Part shown: piece by piece, positions 7,917 through 17,137 of the stretch | How the letters are laid out: each line of letters opens with the position of its first letter | How positions within the stretch are numbered: position 1 is the stretch's first letter | NCBI GenBank assembly: GCA_002483445.1 | Contig: DLHY01000153.1 | Coordinates: 71,755-135,754 of the forward strand | Direction: 5' to 3' | DNA: 64,000 nucleotides | Source: Blastocatellia bacterium UBA7656 | GTDB lineage: Bacteria; Acidobacteriota; Blastocatellia; UBA7656 | Notes under the pieces: generated by a model | What the model saw: the letters and a program-made list of their open reading frames with translations, nothing else | Database searches by the model: none | Told to the model about the DNA's origin: nothing | Program-made: the position numbers and the translations under genes

Positions 7917-10900
7917 ATGATCGTGCCTTCGCTGCCGGGATTTTTACCCCTCGCCTTTCAGAGCCTTCCCTCCGGCAACCATATTACCTTTGACGCGGTT
8001 TCCATACTGTCCCTGATCGCGGCGCTACTCAGCATAGCGATAGCGATGATAGTGATGAGGCAGAAGCGCGTGGATTATATCCATCGGGTCTTCCTGCTGC
8101 TCAATGTCTCGTCTTTATTATGGTCATTTCTGCAATTCATACGAATGAACCTTTCGGTGTGGATGGATCAGTCGGAGCCTTCGTACCGCTCCATAAGCTG
8201 GATCACTCATATCATAATGTTCGCCGGGATATCGACCGTTTCGACTCACTGGTTTTTATTCGGCGCGGCTTTCTTCCGAAAGCAGAAGTTGACCGCAGGG
8301 TGGAGGCGAATGGCGGCTTACGCTCCGCTGATATGGAGCGCCGTCTTTATGGTGAGCAACCCGCTGCACCATCTTTTCTTTTCAAAGTACGAACCCGACG
8401 CATGGACTTACGGCGCGGCTTTCTGGGTATACAGTTTTGCTTCATACCTTCTGATCACTTCTCCCATCTATTGGGCCGTCCGCGCAGTGATGGGCGCCAG
8501 AGACCGTTTCTACAAACGTCAGACCAGGGTGATGGCTCTTCTGTGCCTCCCGCCGATTCTGGGAAACCTCCTCTGGATCACTCGCCATCAGACGGGTATC
8601 GATCTCAGCCTCGACCCCACGCCTTTGCTGTTCACTCTCACTAACGTCCTGATCGCTTATGTGCTGCTGCATCTCGGATGGCTGAAGATTCTGCCCGTAG
8701 CAATCAATGAAGTATTCAACGCGATGTCAGACGCCGCTGTGGTGCTCGACAAGGATGGGCGAGTGATCGAGGTCAATCCCTCGGCTCTCGGCGTCTTTCC
8801 GGGCATTGAGCGCGGCGATCTTCTGGCAAGCTGCGCTCCTCGACTGGCTGCAAGCCTCGGCGAGTGCGAGAAAGAGATGAACAAAGAATTCGAGATCGCC
8901 CTCAAGCATTCAGTTTATTGGGGCCGGATGATCGAGATGCGAGCGCGCAACGAGACGGCAGGCTCTCTGGTAATCCTGACCGATATAACCGAGCGCAAAC
9001 GCGCCCAGGAAGTATTACAAAAGAGCGAAGAGCATTTTCGCTCGCTCATCGAAGACGGCTCGGACATCATTCTCATGCTTTCTCCTGACGGACGGGTGAG
9101 CTATGTCAGCCCTTCCGTAGCGCGCGTGCTGGCTTATGACGGAGAAGAGTTATTCGGAGCCAGCGCCTTCGAGTTCATTCACCCGGACGATATGCCGATA
9201 GTCGGGGAATCTTTTTACCGCACATTGACAGGCCCCAATCGAAACATCGCAATCGAATTTCGCGTCCGGCACAAGGACGGATCGTGGCGCACACTGGAAT
9301 CGATGAGCCGACCGCTTGCCGATGGCACGGGCATCGTGGTCAACTGCCGCGACATCACCGAGCGCAAGCGCGACGAAGAGGAATTGAAAAAGGCGAAGGA
9401 AGCAGCCGAGGCCGCAAGCCGCGCCAAGTCTGATTTCCTGGCAAACATCAGCCACGAAATCCGAACTCCTATGAACGGCATAATCGGCATGACAGGGCTT
9501 GCTCTCGACACTCCTCTCAACGAGGAACAGCGAGAATATCTGAGACTGGTCAAATCATCTGCGGACGCGCTGCTGACGCTCATCAATGACCTGCTCGATC
9601 TCTCGAAAATCGAAGCAGGCAAGCTCGACATCCATACGTCGGATTTTTGTCTGCGCGAACTTATGGATGAAATCGTCAGCGTGCTTTCGCTCAGAGCGCG
9701 CCAGAAAGGATTGAAGATGAGTTGTCGCATCGCGTCCGATGTGCCGGAGCGAGTCCATGGCGACGCGGATCGATTGCGACAGATTTTGATAAACCTCATA
9801 GGCAATGCCGTCAAGTTCAACGATCTGGGAGAGGTCGCTGCGAGCGCCGAGATGGAATCGCTTGAAAAAGACTCAGGCATAGTGCGCTTCACTGTCACAG
9901 ACACAGGCATCGGCATCGCGGCAGACAAACAGGCGATCATATTCGAAGCGTTTGCTCAAGTCGACAGTTCCGCCACCCGCAAATACGGCGGCACAGGGCT
10001 GGGGCTTGCCATCTCGTCACAGTTGGTAAAAATGATGGGCGGACGGATCTGGGTCGAAAGCTCTCCGGAGAGCGGCAGCCGCTTTAACTTCACCGCGCGC
10101 TTAGGTCTCTGCGCAGAAGCAGCCCGCATCGCAGAGTCGAAAGAAGAATCTGAACTCACGGCTCATTCGATAGAGAGAAACGAACATTCGCTGCGGGTAT
10201 TGCTTGCGGAAGATAATCCGGTCAATCAGCGGCTGGCCGTCCGCCTGCTCGAAAAACGAGGTCACGCGGTCGTCGTCGCCCGAGACGGCAGGGAAGCTTT
10301 GGAGGCTTTCGAGCGCGAGCGATTCGACGCCGTTTTGATGGACGTGCAGATGCCTGAGATGAACGGACTGGAGGCGACGGCAGCCATAAGAGAAAAGGAA
10401 CGAGCGACCAGCCGTTACACACCGATAATCGCTATGACTGCTCATGCAATAAAGGGCGACCGCGAGCGATGCCTGGAAGCGGGCATGGACGGATACATAG
10501 CAAAGCCCATTCGAGCAGATGAACTGTTTCGAGTGCTGGAAGGTTTTGCGAGCGAATCGATTCAGAGCGCATACATGCGCAACGATAAGGAATCGCTTGA
10601 TGGTTCAGCGATACTTGAGCGATTGGGAGGCGATAAGGATTTATTGCGCGAGGTGGTCAACCTGTTTTTGGAAAAGCATGAAAAGCAACTCCGGGAAATT
10701 CGCGACGCCATCGATTGCGGCGACGCCAGCAGACTTGAGCAGGCGGCTCACACATTGAAAGGATCGCTCGGAAATTTTCACGCTCACGCATCTATCCGCA
10801 CAGCATCGCTGCTCGAAGAGATGGGCCGAAGCGGAGAGCTTGACGGCGCGCGGGAAGCTCTCGCGGAAATGGAGCGGCAAATAGCGCGCCTCAAGCCCGC

Positions 10901-10922
10901 GCTCACCGAACTTTCAGCCTGA
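7917..10922 (+). CDS. Hybrid sensor histidine kinase: 7TM - PAS - PAS - HisKA - HATPase - receiver - HPt
   Basis: The N-terminal 260 residues hold about seven membrane helices of the kinase-associated 7TM type. Two PAS domains follow (about 265-370 and 375-490), the second with a typical FIHPDD block. The HisKA box NISHEIRTPMNG has the phosphorylated His near residue 513. The ATPase domain shows NAVKFN, DTGIGIA and GGTGLGLAIS. The receiver domain contains LLAEDNPVNQ and the phospho-acceptor Asp in VLMDVQMPEMNG. The last 100 residues are an HPt domain with AAHTLKGS. All steps of a phosphorelay are thus on one chain, needing only an outside response regulator, which is not next door. A second in-frame ATG lies at 7902. 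The signal is unknown. Confidence 0.93.
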   Translation: MIVPSLPGFLPLAFQSLPSGNHITFDAVSILSLIAALLSIAIAMIVMRQKRVDYIHRVFLLLNVSSLLWSFLQFIRMNLSVWMDQSEPSYRSISWITHIIMFAGISTVSTHWFLFGAAFFRKQKLTAGWRRMAAYAPLIWSAVFMVSNPLHHLFFSKYEPDAWTYGAAFWVYSFASYLLITSPIYWAVRAVMGARDRFYKRQTRVMALLCLPPILGNLLWITRHQTGIDLSLDPTPLLFTLTNVLIAYVLLHLGWLKILPVAINEVFNAMSDAAVVLDKDGRVIEVNPSALGVFPGIERGDLLASCAPRLAASLGECEKEMNKEFEIALKHSVYWGRMIEMRARNETAGSLVILTDITERKRAQEVLQKSEEHFRSLIEDGSDIILMLSPDGRVSYVSPSVARVLAYDGEELFGASAFEFIHPDDMPIVGESFYRTLTGPNRNIAIEFRVRHKDGSWRTLESMSRPLADGTGIVVNCRDITERKRDEEELKKAKEAAEAASRAKSDFLANISHEIRTPMNGIIGMTGLALDTPLNEEQREYLRLVKSSADALLTLINDLLDLSKIEAGKLDIHTSDFCLRELMDEIVSVLSLRARQKGLKMSCRIASDVPERVHGDADRLRQILINLIGNAVKFNDLGEVAASAEMESLEKDSGIVRFTVTDTGIGIAADKQAIIFEAFAQVDSSATRKYGGTGLGLAISSQLVKMMGGRIWVESSPESGSRFNFTARLGLCAEAARIAESKEESELTAHSIERNEHSLRVLLAEDNPVNQRLAVRLLEKRGHAVVVARDGREALEAFERERFDAVLMDVQMPEMNGLEATAAIREKERATSRYTPIIAMTAHAIKGDRERCLEAGMDGYIAKPIRADELFRVLEGFASESIQSAYMRNDKESLDGSAILERLGGDKDLLREVVNLFLEKHEKQLREIRDAIDCGDASRLEQAAHTLKGSLGNFHAHASIRTASLLEEMGRSGELDGAREALAEMERQIARLKPALTELSA

Positions 10923-10936
10923 CGAATCGCTTCTGT

Positions 10937-13414
10937 CTACTCGCTTCGCAGCGCAATCAGCGGATCGACTTTCGTCGCGCGTCGGGCAGGCACGAAGACG
11001 GCGACGAGCGCAGCCATTGCGAGAATCAGTGAAACGATGATGAAAGTAACGAGATCAGTCGCCGCAATCCCGTAAAGCTGACTTGCAAGCGCGCTCGTCG
11101 TCGCATAAGCGCCGACGAGTCCGAGCGCAATTCCCGCCGCTGCCAGCGTCAGCCCATCGCCAAGGATCAACTTCATCACCTCCCTGTGACCGGCTCCCAG
11201 AGCCATTCTTATCCCGATCTCGCGCAAGCGCCGCGACACCGCAAAAGACATCACACCATAAATTCCAACGGCGGAAAGCGTCACTGCGAGCATGGCAAAC
11301 GCGCCAAAAAGCAAAGCCGCGTAGCGCATCCTCGAAGTCGCATCTGCGCTGCGCTCTTCCATGGTTTTTGTGTCATAGACCGCGACGTTGCGATCAATCG
11401 CTATGACCTGTTCGCGCAAAGTCGCAGCCATCGCCGCGGGGTTGCTACGGGTGCGAACAAGGACGAATGAAGCAGGCTCGGTCGGCTGAAGATAGGAAAG
11501 GTAAACGTCGGGGGTGACCGCCTCTTCGACTTGGCGATACTTCACATCGGCGGCTATCCCTACGATCTCGGCGAACTCATCTTCCTCCCAGCCGACGCCG
11601 AGATGGATTTCTTTTCCTATCGGGTCTTGGTCAGGCCAGTAACGTCGCGCCGCCGCTTCATTGATGATCGCGACTCGCTTCATTCCCGCTCTGTCGTCGC
11701 TTGTGAAAGCCCGACCGCGAATGAGAGGGATGCGCAAAGTTTTGAAGTAATCAGGCCCGATGCTATGCACGCCGATGGAGCCTCCGGTTTCTGCCTCGGA
11801 CGGATTGCTATCTTTGATTTTCAAACTCGTCGCGGCGAAGTTCCTCGCCAGAGGAAGCGACGACGCTACAGACGCGGATTCAACACCTGCCATCTGAGTG
11901 ACGCGCTCGATCAGTTGTTCGTTGAAAGCGACCGCCTGCTCCTCGGTGTACTTTGGAAGATCGACCTGAAGAGTCAGCACGTTTTCAGCAATGAAGCCTG
12001 TCGGGACGGCCTGCAAGCGGGCGAAGCTTTTTATCATTAAGCCTGCGCCGATGAGCAGCACCAGACTGAGGGCGATCTCGGCGACGACGAGCAGATTGCG
12101 CGCGCTCAGGCGGCGCAGACGGAAAAACTTTTCGGTCGAAAGAGGCGCGTCCGATTTGAGCGCCGAACTCAGATCGGTTCGAGAAGCCTGAATCGCCGGA
12201 ATCAATCCGAACAGCAGCGCGGTCAGGACGGCCATCAACAGATTGAACATCAAAACCTGACCGTCGATACTCGCCGCGCTGAAATCCAGTCCTGCGGTCA
12301 CGAATCGAGAAGCGGCTATCTCGCCCGCGCTCACCGCGGGCTTGAAAGCCTTGAGCAACCTTATGCCCCAGAAAGCGACCAGAAGACCGGCTATCGATCC
12401 AAGAAGCGCGAGCAGAAAGCTTTCGGTGAGCAGTTGTCGAACGATCCGACTGCGACTGGCTCCCAGAGCCGATTTCACGGCTATCTCGCGTCGGCGCGAG
12501 ACGGCCTTAGCCATCAGAAGGTTCGCTATATTCGCGCAGGCGATCATCAGAACCAGCGCGACGGCAATGAAGAAAATCAGAAACGATTTTTTCAGAGCCG
12601 GATCGATGCGCGCTTCTTTCAATGCGACGGCTCTGACTCTTTCTGCGCTCGCAGGGCCGAAGCTCGCGGGCCACCGAATCGCCTGATCGATCTTCTGCCC
12701 GAGGAGTTCCATCTCTGCCCGCGCCTGATCGACCGTAACATCAGGTTTGAGCCTTGCGATCACTTCGTGCCAGTGAGCGAACTGCGCTTTGAGTCTGCGC
12801 GGAAACGTAAGCGCGGGAGCCATCATCATGGGAGTCCACACCTGAGCCGTGCCGGATTGCCCCCCAAATCCTTCGGGCAGAATGCCGATGATGGTGAGCT
12901 TCACTTTATTGATGCTGATCGTCTGCCCGATCATGCTGGCATCCGACGCGAATCTGCGCTGCCACATTTCGTGTCCGATGACGGCGACCGCGTGAGTGTT
13001 GGGAGTTTGATCCTCTTCGGGAAGAAACGTGCGGCCCGAAAAAGCCTCGACGCCGAGCAGTGGGAAGTAACTCGCCGACACCATTTCGACTTCGATGCGT
13101 TCGGGGTTGTCAGTTTCGGTGAGAGGAAAGCTCTGATCGCTGAAAGCCGCGACCACTTCGAAAGATTCATTGTTATCGCGCAGCACTTCGAATTTCGGAT
13201 ACGACCACGGAGCAGCCGCGTCCGTTTTGTCCATCCGTTCGACCATCATCAATCGATCAGCCCCGACGTAGGGAAGCGGTCGCCATAGCAGGGCGTTAGT
13301 GACGCTGAAGATTGCGGTATTAGCGCCCAGCCCCAGAGCGAGAGTGAGCGCGGCAGCAGCGGTCAGCCTCGGATTTTTGAGAAGCGTGCGGATTGCGAAT
13401 TTGAGATTTTGCAT
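10937..13414 (-). CDS. MacB-like orphan ABC permease (acidobacterial ADOP type), copy 1
   Basis: The 825-residue protein has the plan of a duplicated FtsX/MacB permease: N-terminal TM helix (GANTAIFSVTNALLWRPLPY region), a periplasmic MacB-type domain, three TM helices with the LLMAKAVSRRREIAVKSALG signature, then a second periplasmic domain and three TM helices with RRLREIGIRMALGA. The N-terminal MQNLKFAIRTLLKNPRLT motif is typical of the ADOP family. No ATPase gene is adjacent, as is usual for these orphan permeases. Their cargo is unknown; efflux or lipoprotein/peptide handling in the envelope is inferred. It is a close paralogue of the next gene, separated from it by a heptamer repeat. 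Confidence 0.92.
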   Translation of the reverse strand: MQNLKFAIRTLLKNPRLTAAAALTLALGLGANTAIFSVTNALLWRPLPYVGADRLMMVERMDKTDAAAPWSYPKFEVLRDNNESFEVVAAFSDQSFPLTETDNPERIEVEMVSASYFPLLGVEAFSGRTFLPEEDQTPNTHAVAVIGHEMWQRRFASDASMIGQTISINKVKLTIIGILPEGFGGQSGTAQVWTPMMMAPALTFPRRLKAQFAHWHEVIARLKPDVTVDQARAEMELLGQKIDQAIRWPASFGPASAERVRAVALKEARIDPALKKSFLIFFIAVALVLMIACANIANLLMAKAVSRRREIAVKSALGASRSRIVRQLLTESFLLALLGSIAGLLVAFWGIRLLKAFKPAVSAGEIAASRFVTAGLDFSAASIDGQVLMFNLLMAVLTALLFGLIPAIQASRTDLSSALKSDAPLSTEKFFRLRRLSARNLLVVAEIALSLVLLIGAGLMIKSFARLQAVPTGFIAENVLTLQVDLPKYTEEQAVAFNEQLIERVTQMAGVESASVASSLPLARNFAATSLKIKDSNPSEAETGGSIGVHSIGPDYFKTLRIPLIRGRAFTSDDRAGMKRVAIINEAAARRYWPDQDPIGKEIHLGVGWEEDEFAEIVGIAADVKYRQVEEAVTPDVYLSYLQPTEPASFVLVRTRSNPAAMAATLREQVIAIDRNVAVYDTKTMEERSADATSRMRYAALLFGAFAMLAVTLSAVGIYGVMSFAVSRRLREIGIRMALGAGHREVMKLILGDGLTLAAAGIALGLVGAYATTSALASQLYGIAATDLVTFIIVSLILAMAALVAVFVPARRATKVDPLIALRSE

Positions 13415-13420
13415 GGTGGT

Positions 13421-13473
13421 CGGGAGTCAGGAGTCAGAAGTCAGAATAAAACTGACCACTGATCACTGACCAC
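13421..13473. repeat. Heptamer arrays between the two permease genes
   Basis: Units CGGGAGT-CAGGAGT-CAGAAGT-CAGAATA (13421-13448) are followed by ACTGACC-ACTGATC-ACTGACC (13451 onward). The array separates two paralogous permeases, whose coding starts are nearly identical. Confidence 0.75.
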
Positions 13474-15908
13474 TATTCGTGCCTGAGTGTAGTTATCGGG
13501 TCTACCTTCACAGCCCTGCGCGCTGGCATCAGGCAGGCGAACAACCCGATGCCTGCCAATAAGGCCGCAACTGCAAAAAACGTGATCGGATCAGTCGCGC
13601 TCACGCCGAACAGCAGGCTCGACATGAAACGAGTCAGGGCAAACGCCAGAGCCAGGCCGACAGTTATCCCGGCCACGATCAACACCATGCTCTGGCCGAG
13701 CACCAGATTGAGAATGTCCACGGAGCGCGCGCCAATCGCTACACGGATGCCGATCTCTTGCGTGCGCTGGCTGACTGTATATGAAACCACCCCGTAAACT
13801 CCGACTGCTGCCAGAGCTAAAGACAGCAAGCTGAAGACGCCCATCAACAGGGCGATGAAACGTGTATCGGAAAACTGCACGGCCAGCAATTCCTCTACAG
13901 TTGCAATGTTGTAGATGGGAATATCGGGATCGATTTCTCTGATGGCTTCCCTCAGTGTTGAGGCGATGGTTGCCGTCTCTGTTCTGGCGCGAATATACAG
14001 GACAGGGCTTGAAGCCCATCCGGAGGCTTCGGTCATCGGAAAGTAAACGAACGGGAGGTTATTTTTTTCCGTCAACCGGATTCTGGGTTTGGCATCGCTG
14101 ACCACGCCGACGATTTCCATCCAGGGGTTTTTCGAATCGGCCTGCCCGCGCTTTATCCGCTTGCCGATGGGATTTTCGTCCGGCCAGTATTTTTGTGCAA
14201 TCGACTGGCTGATGATGACGGCGCTTGTCGCCTGCTTGATGTCTTGAGCGGTAAAATCGCGGCCCGCTACCTGCGCAAGGCTGAGAGCCTGAAAAAAGCC
14301 CGGACTCACATACTGTTGGTAAACCGGTATGCTCGAATCCGACGCGCTTCGGGTTTCTACGGTCACAAACCCGCTGAGATAGCCCGACCCGTAGAAGGTG
14401 TGTGAAGACAAACCAGCCGCTTCCACTTCGGGCAACGCCGCCACGCGCTCGATGATTCTTTCACGCAGAGCCGTCTGCGCAGGTTCCGGATACTTTGCGA
14501 TCGGAGGCAGGATGGTCGCAGTCAGCAGGCGGTCGGTCTTGAATCCCGTATCAAACCGCAGCATTTGCTGAAAACTTCTCAACATCAATCCCGCGCCGAC
14601 GAGCAGCATCAGCGACAGTGCCATCTCCGCAACTACCAGCAGATTTCTTGTGCGGCGGCTTTTCACATTGCTTTGACTTCTTGCGCCATCTTTCAGCCAC
14701 TCATTCAGGTTTATCCTGAGCGCCCCCAGCGCAGGTGTCAGGCCGAAGATCAGCCCCGCGACGAGCGAAACCGCAAGAGTGAAGATCAGCACCCTCAAAT
14801 CAAGATCGATTTTCAGGAAGTCGGGAATCCTGAAAGGGTTCAAGGAAACCAGAAAATCAATGCTCCAGTAAGCGACGAGAAGCCCTGTTATGCCTCCCAG
14901 CGTCGAGAGCAAAATGCTTTCGGTCAGAAGCTGACTGAGCAGACGCCCGCGCCCGGCTCCGAGCGCCGCGCGAATGGCCATCTCTTTCTGGCGCGAAGCG
15001 GCTCGCGCCAACAGGAGGTTCGCGACATTGGCGCAGGCAATCATCAACAGAAATCCCACTGCGCCGAAAAGCACCAGTAAAACGGGCTGAAGGTTTCCGA
15101 CGAGTTCTTCCCTCATGGGGATTACCGTCACGCCATGATCGCGGTTGGTCTTCGGGTATGCCTGTGCAAGCCTTGTGGCTATGGCTTCCATCTCTGCGCG
15201 CGCCTGTTCCAGGCCGACGCCGGACTTTAACCGGCCCACTGCCTGATGCCAGTGAGTTCCCCGATCATTGATGATATCGAAACGGGCAATTGCCGGGTTG
15301 AGACTATTGAACATCATCATCGGAACCCAGACATCTGCCTTCCCGCTGATGCCCTTAAAGCCTTCGGGAAGGATTCCGACTACGGTCAGATTTTGATCGT
15401 TCAATCTGACAAACTTTTCCAGAACTGCCGGATCAGCACCAAAATTACGTTGCCAGAATCCATAACTCAACATCGCTACCGGATGAGCGTCCGGCGACAG
15501 GTTCTCTTCAGGCAAAAAGACCCGGCCCATAACGGGACGCACTCCGAGAGCCGAAAAGTAGTTTGGTGAAACCCATTCGCCCGGTATGCGCTCAGCAGTG
15601 ATCGTGCCGGTAAGAGTAAATTTTTCCTCAGCAACAGCCGCGATATCCTCAAAAGATTCGCTCTGCGCCTGCCAGTCTCGGCAGTCCGGGTAAGAGACGG
15701 AAAGGTTCTTGTCAGACGGACGGTCTTTTGCCCACAATACGACCAGGCGTTCGGCGTCATCAAAGGGTAAAGGTCGGAGCAGAAGCGAATTCACGACGCT
15801 GAAGATGGCCGTATTAGCGCCTATACCTAATGCCAGAGTAAGCGCCACCGCAGCCGTAAGCCCCGGATTTTTGAGAAGCATTCGGATTGCGAATTTGAGA
15901 TTTTGCAT
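13473..15908 (-). CDS. MacB-like orphan ABC permease (acidobacterial ADOP type), copy 2
   Basis: This 811-residue paralogue of the downstream gene has the same N-terminal MQNLKFAIRMLLKNPGLT motif, the GANTAIFSVVNSLLLRPLPF helix, a MacB-type periplasmic domain, the internal ARAASRQKEMAIRAALGA signature before helices 2-4, and the C-terminal SQRTQEIGIRVAIGA signature before the last helices. No nucleotide-binding subunit is encoded nearby. The tandem pair probably arose by local duplication and then diverged. It is transcribed in the same direction as the BlaI/M56/repeat-protein genes upstream, and may be read with them, though a heptamer array and a 77-nt gap intervene. Confidence 0.92.
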   Translation of the reverse strand: MQNLKFAIRMLLKNPGLTAAVALTLALGIGANTAIFSVVNSLLLRPLPFDDAERLVVLWAKDRPSDKNLSVSYPDCRDWQAQSESFEDIAAVAEEKFTLTGTITAERIPGEWVSPNYFSALGVRPVMGRVFLPEENLSPDAHPVAMLSYGFWQRNFGADPAVLEKFVRLNDQNLTVVGILPEGFKGISGKADVWVPMMMFNSLNPAIARFDIINDRGTHWHQAVGRLKSGVGLEQARAEMEAIATRLAQAYPKTNRDHGVTVIPMREELVGNLQPVLLVLFGAVGFLLMIACANVANLLLARAASRQKEMAIRAALGAGRGRLLSQLLTESILLSTLGGITGLLVAYWSIDFLVSLNPFRIPDFLKIDLDLRVLIFTLAVSLVAGLIFGLTPALGALRINLNEWLKDGARSQSNVKSRRTRNLLVVAEMALSLMLLVGAGLMLRSFQQMLRFDTGFKTDRLLTATILPPIAKYPEPAQTALRERIIERVAALPEVEAAGLSSHTFYGSGYLSGFVTVETRSASDSSIPVYQQYVSPGFFQALSLAQVAGRDFTAQDIKQATSAVIISQSIAQKYWPDENPIGKRIKRGQADSKNPWMEIVGVVSDAKPRIRLTEKNNLPFVYFPMTEASGWASSPVLYIRARTETATIASTLREAIREIDPDIPIYNIATVEELLAVQFSDTRFIALLMGVFSLLSLALAAVGVYGVVSYTVSQRTQEIGIRVAIGARSVDILNLVLGQSMVLIVAGITVGLALAFALTRFMSSLLFGVSATDPITFFAVAALLAGIGLFACLMPARRAVKVDPITTLRHE

Positions 15909-15936
15909 AGAAGTCAGGAGTCAGGAATCAGAATGT
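15909..15936. repeat. Short CAGGAGT heptamer array
   Basis: The sequence AGAAGT-CAGGAGT-CAGGAAT-CAGAATG sits directly upstream of the second permease, in the same relative place as the array upstream of the first permease. Confidence 0.65.
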
Positions 15937-15985
15937 TTGATCCCGACTCCCGACCGGTTAGTGATTGATCAGTATCGCGCGAAAT

Positions 15986-16960
15986 TCACAGATCGAAGCC
16001 GTGAATGCGCAGCGAGATGAGTTGCTCGACCGAAAGGTTTTTGACGCCGCGTTCCTTCATCCGCCGGATGAATTCAGGCGTGACTCCGTGAATTTTCATG
16101 CTCACGAGTTGATCGACGGCGACCATTTCGTAGCCGAGATTTTTAAGCTCTTTGATGAAACTCATCGTGACGCCATGTATTCGCATACTGACGAGTTGAT
16201 CGACTGCTACGCGGTCGTAGCCAAACTCTTTGAGATCGCGAATGAAATCCGACTCGACGCCGTGAATCCTCATGCTGACGAGTTGATCCACTGCTACGCG
16301 CTCGTATCCGAATCCATTCAAATCGCGAATGAAGTCCGCGCTGACTGCGTGAATTCGCATACTGACGAGTTGATCTACTGCGATGCGGTCATAATCGAGC
16401 GACTTGAGATCGTTTATGAAGTTGAGGCTCACGCCGTGAATCTTCATGCTGACGAGTTGATCCAGAGCCAGCCGTTCGTATCCGGCAGAGGCGAGACCGC
16501 GAACGAAATCAAGCCGGACATCATGCAAAGCGAGCGAGAACAATCTGTCCCCTGTCAGGTCGTCGTATCCGAGTCCGCGCATCTCGGCGACGAAATTCGG
16601 ATTCGGATTGAAAACGAAACTTCCCGATCCTCTGCCGTCTTTGAACCATCCTTCGCACGAGATAGTCCCGGCGTCTCTCGCTATTTCAAATCGCGCCGCG
16701 CCTCCCGCGCTCCGCATCTGCGCCTGGGTCAATCCTCTCAACTCTGTAAGCATAATGCTGCTTGAAGAGTTGAATCGCCCTCCCGGCTCGGTGCGCTCAA
16801 GGGTGAGTCTCACAAATCCGTCTCCCTTCGACGGAGAGACGATCCACTGGCCGGTTATCGCATCCTGCGCGCTCGAAGAGACAGACAGGTAACTGAGCGC
16901 GAGTATGACCAGACCGCTCATTGCGGCGAGGCTGCGGTAAAAGGTTTTTGACTTTTTCAT
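15986..16960 (-). CDS. Exported 29-residue-repeat protein (HGV repeats), copy A
   Basis: The 324-residue product starts with a signal peptide (hydrophobic through about residue 31). A domain of about 100 residues follows, with TGQWIV, AGTISCEGWFKDGRGSG and FVF strands. From about residue 130 to the end there are nearly seven tandem repeats of 29 residues, consensus GY-x-x-[VIL]-AVDQLVSM[RK]IHGV-x-x-x-FI-[RK]-[DE]-L. In DNA the period is exactly 87 bp and adjacent units are nearly identical, pointing to recent expansion. Each unit looks like two short helices joined at the HGV turn. No catalytic motif is seen. The same repeat ends the M56 peptidase two genes upstream, so an extracytoplasmic interaction with it is inferred. 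Confidence 0.85.
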   Translation of the reverse strand: MKKSKTFYRSLAAMSGLVILALSYLSVSSSAQDAITGQWIVSPSKGDGFVRLTLERTEPGGRFNSSSSIMLTELRGLTQAQMRSAGGAARFEIARDAGTISCEGWFKDGRGSGSFVFNPNPNFVAEMRGLGYDDLTGDRLFSLALHDVRLDFVRGLASAGYERLALDQLVSMKIHGVSLNFINDLKSLDYDRIAVDQLVSMRIHAVSADFIRDLNGFGYERVAVDQLVSMRIHGVESDFIRDLKEFGYDRVAVDQLVSMRIHGVTMSFIKELKNLGYEMVAVDQLVSMKIHGVTPEFIRRMKERGVKNLSVEQLISLRIHGFDL

Positions 16961-16978
16961 ACTGTTCTCCTCCGAAAA

Positions 16979-17095
16979 TGTACAGTAGGCTGCCAGCCTG
17001 CTGCTTCAATTTTCATGCTTTCAGGGTGTCAACAGGCTGGCCGACGGTTGTACATCCGCGACTCCTCTGGTGTGGCGCAAGCTTCCAGCTTGCGC
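16979..17095. repeat. REP-like palindromic element
   Basis: TGTACA ends (16979-16984 and 17049-17054) bound an imperfect inverted repeat containing CAGGCTGGC-type arms and a perfect mini-hairpin AGGCT-GCC-AGCCT (16987-16999). Beside it lies a perfect hairpin GCGCAAGCT-TCC-AGCTTGCGC (17075-17095). The sequence lies between the two repeat-protein genes and resembles extragenic palindromes spread in many genomes. Confidence 0.65.
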
Positions 17096-17137
17096 GCTCT
17101 CAAATTTCGTACTTTCAGAGCGCGGCGTGATTCCTTG

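Noticed and set aside
12434..13288. A 284-codon plus-strand frame inside the first permease gene
   Set aside because: It lies wholly antisense to a clear permease gene and has the His/Arg/Asp-rich composition typical of a shadow frame in GC-rich DNA.
10937..15908. A complete MacAB-type efflux system
   Set aside because: Neither an ATPase gene nor a membrane-fusion protein gene is adjacent; the permeases are of the orphan acidobacterial type.
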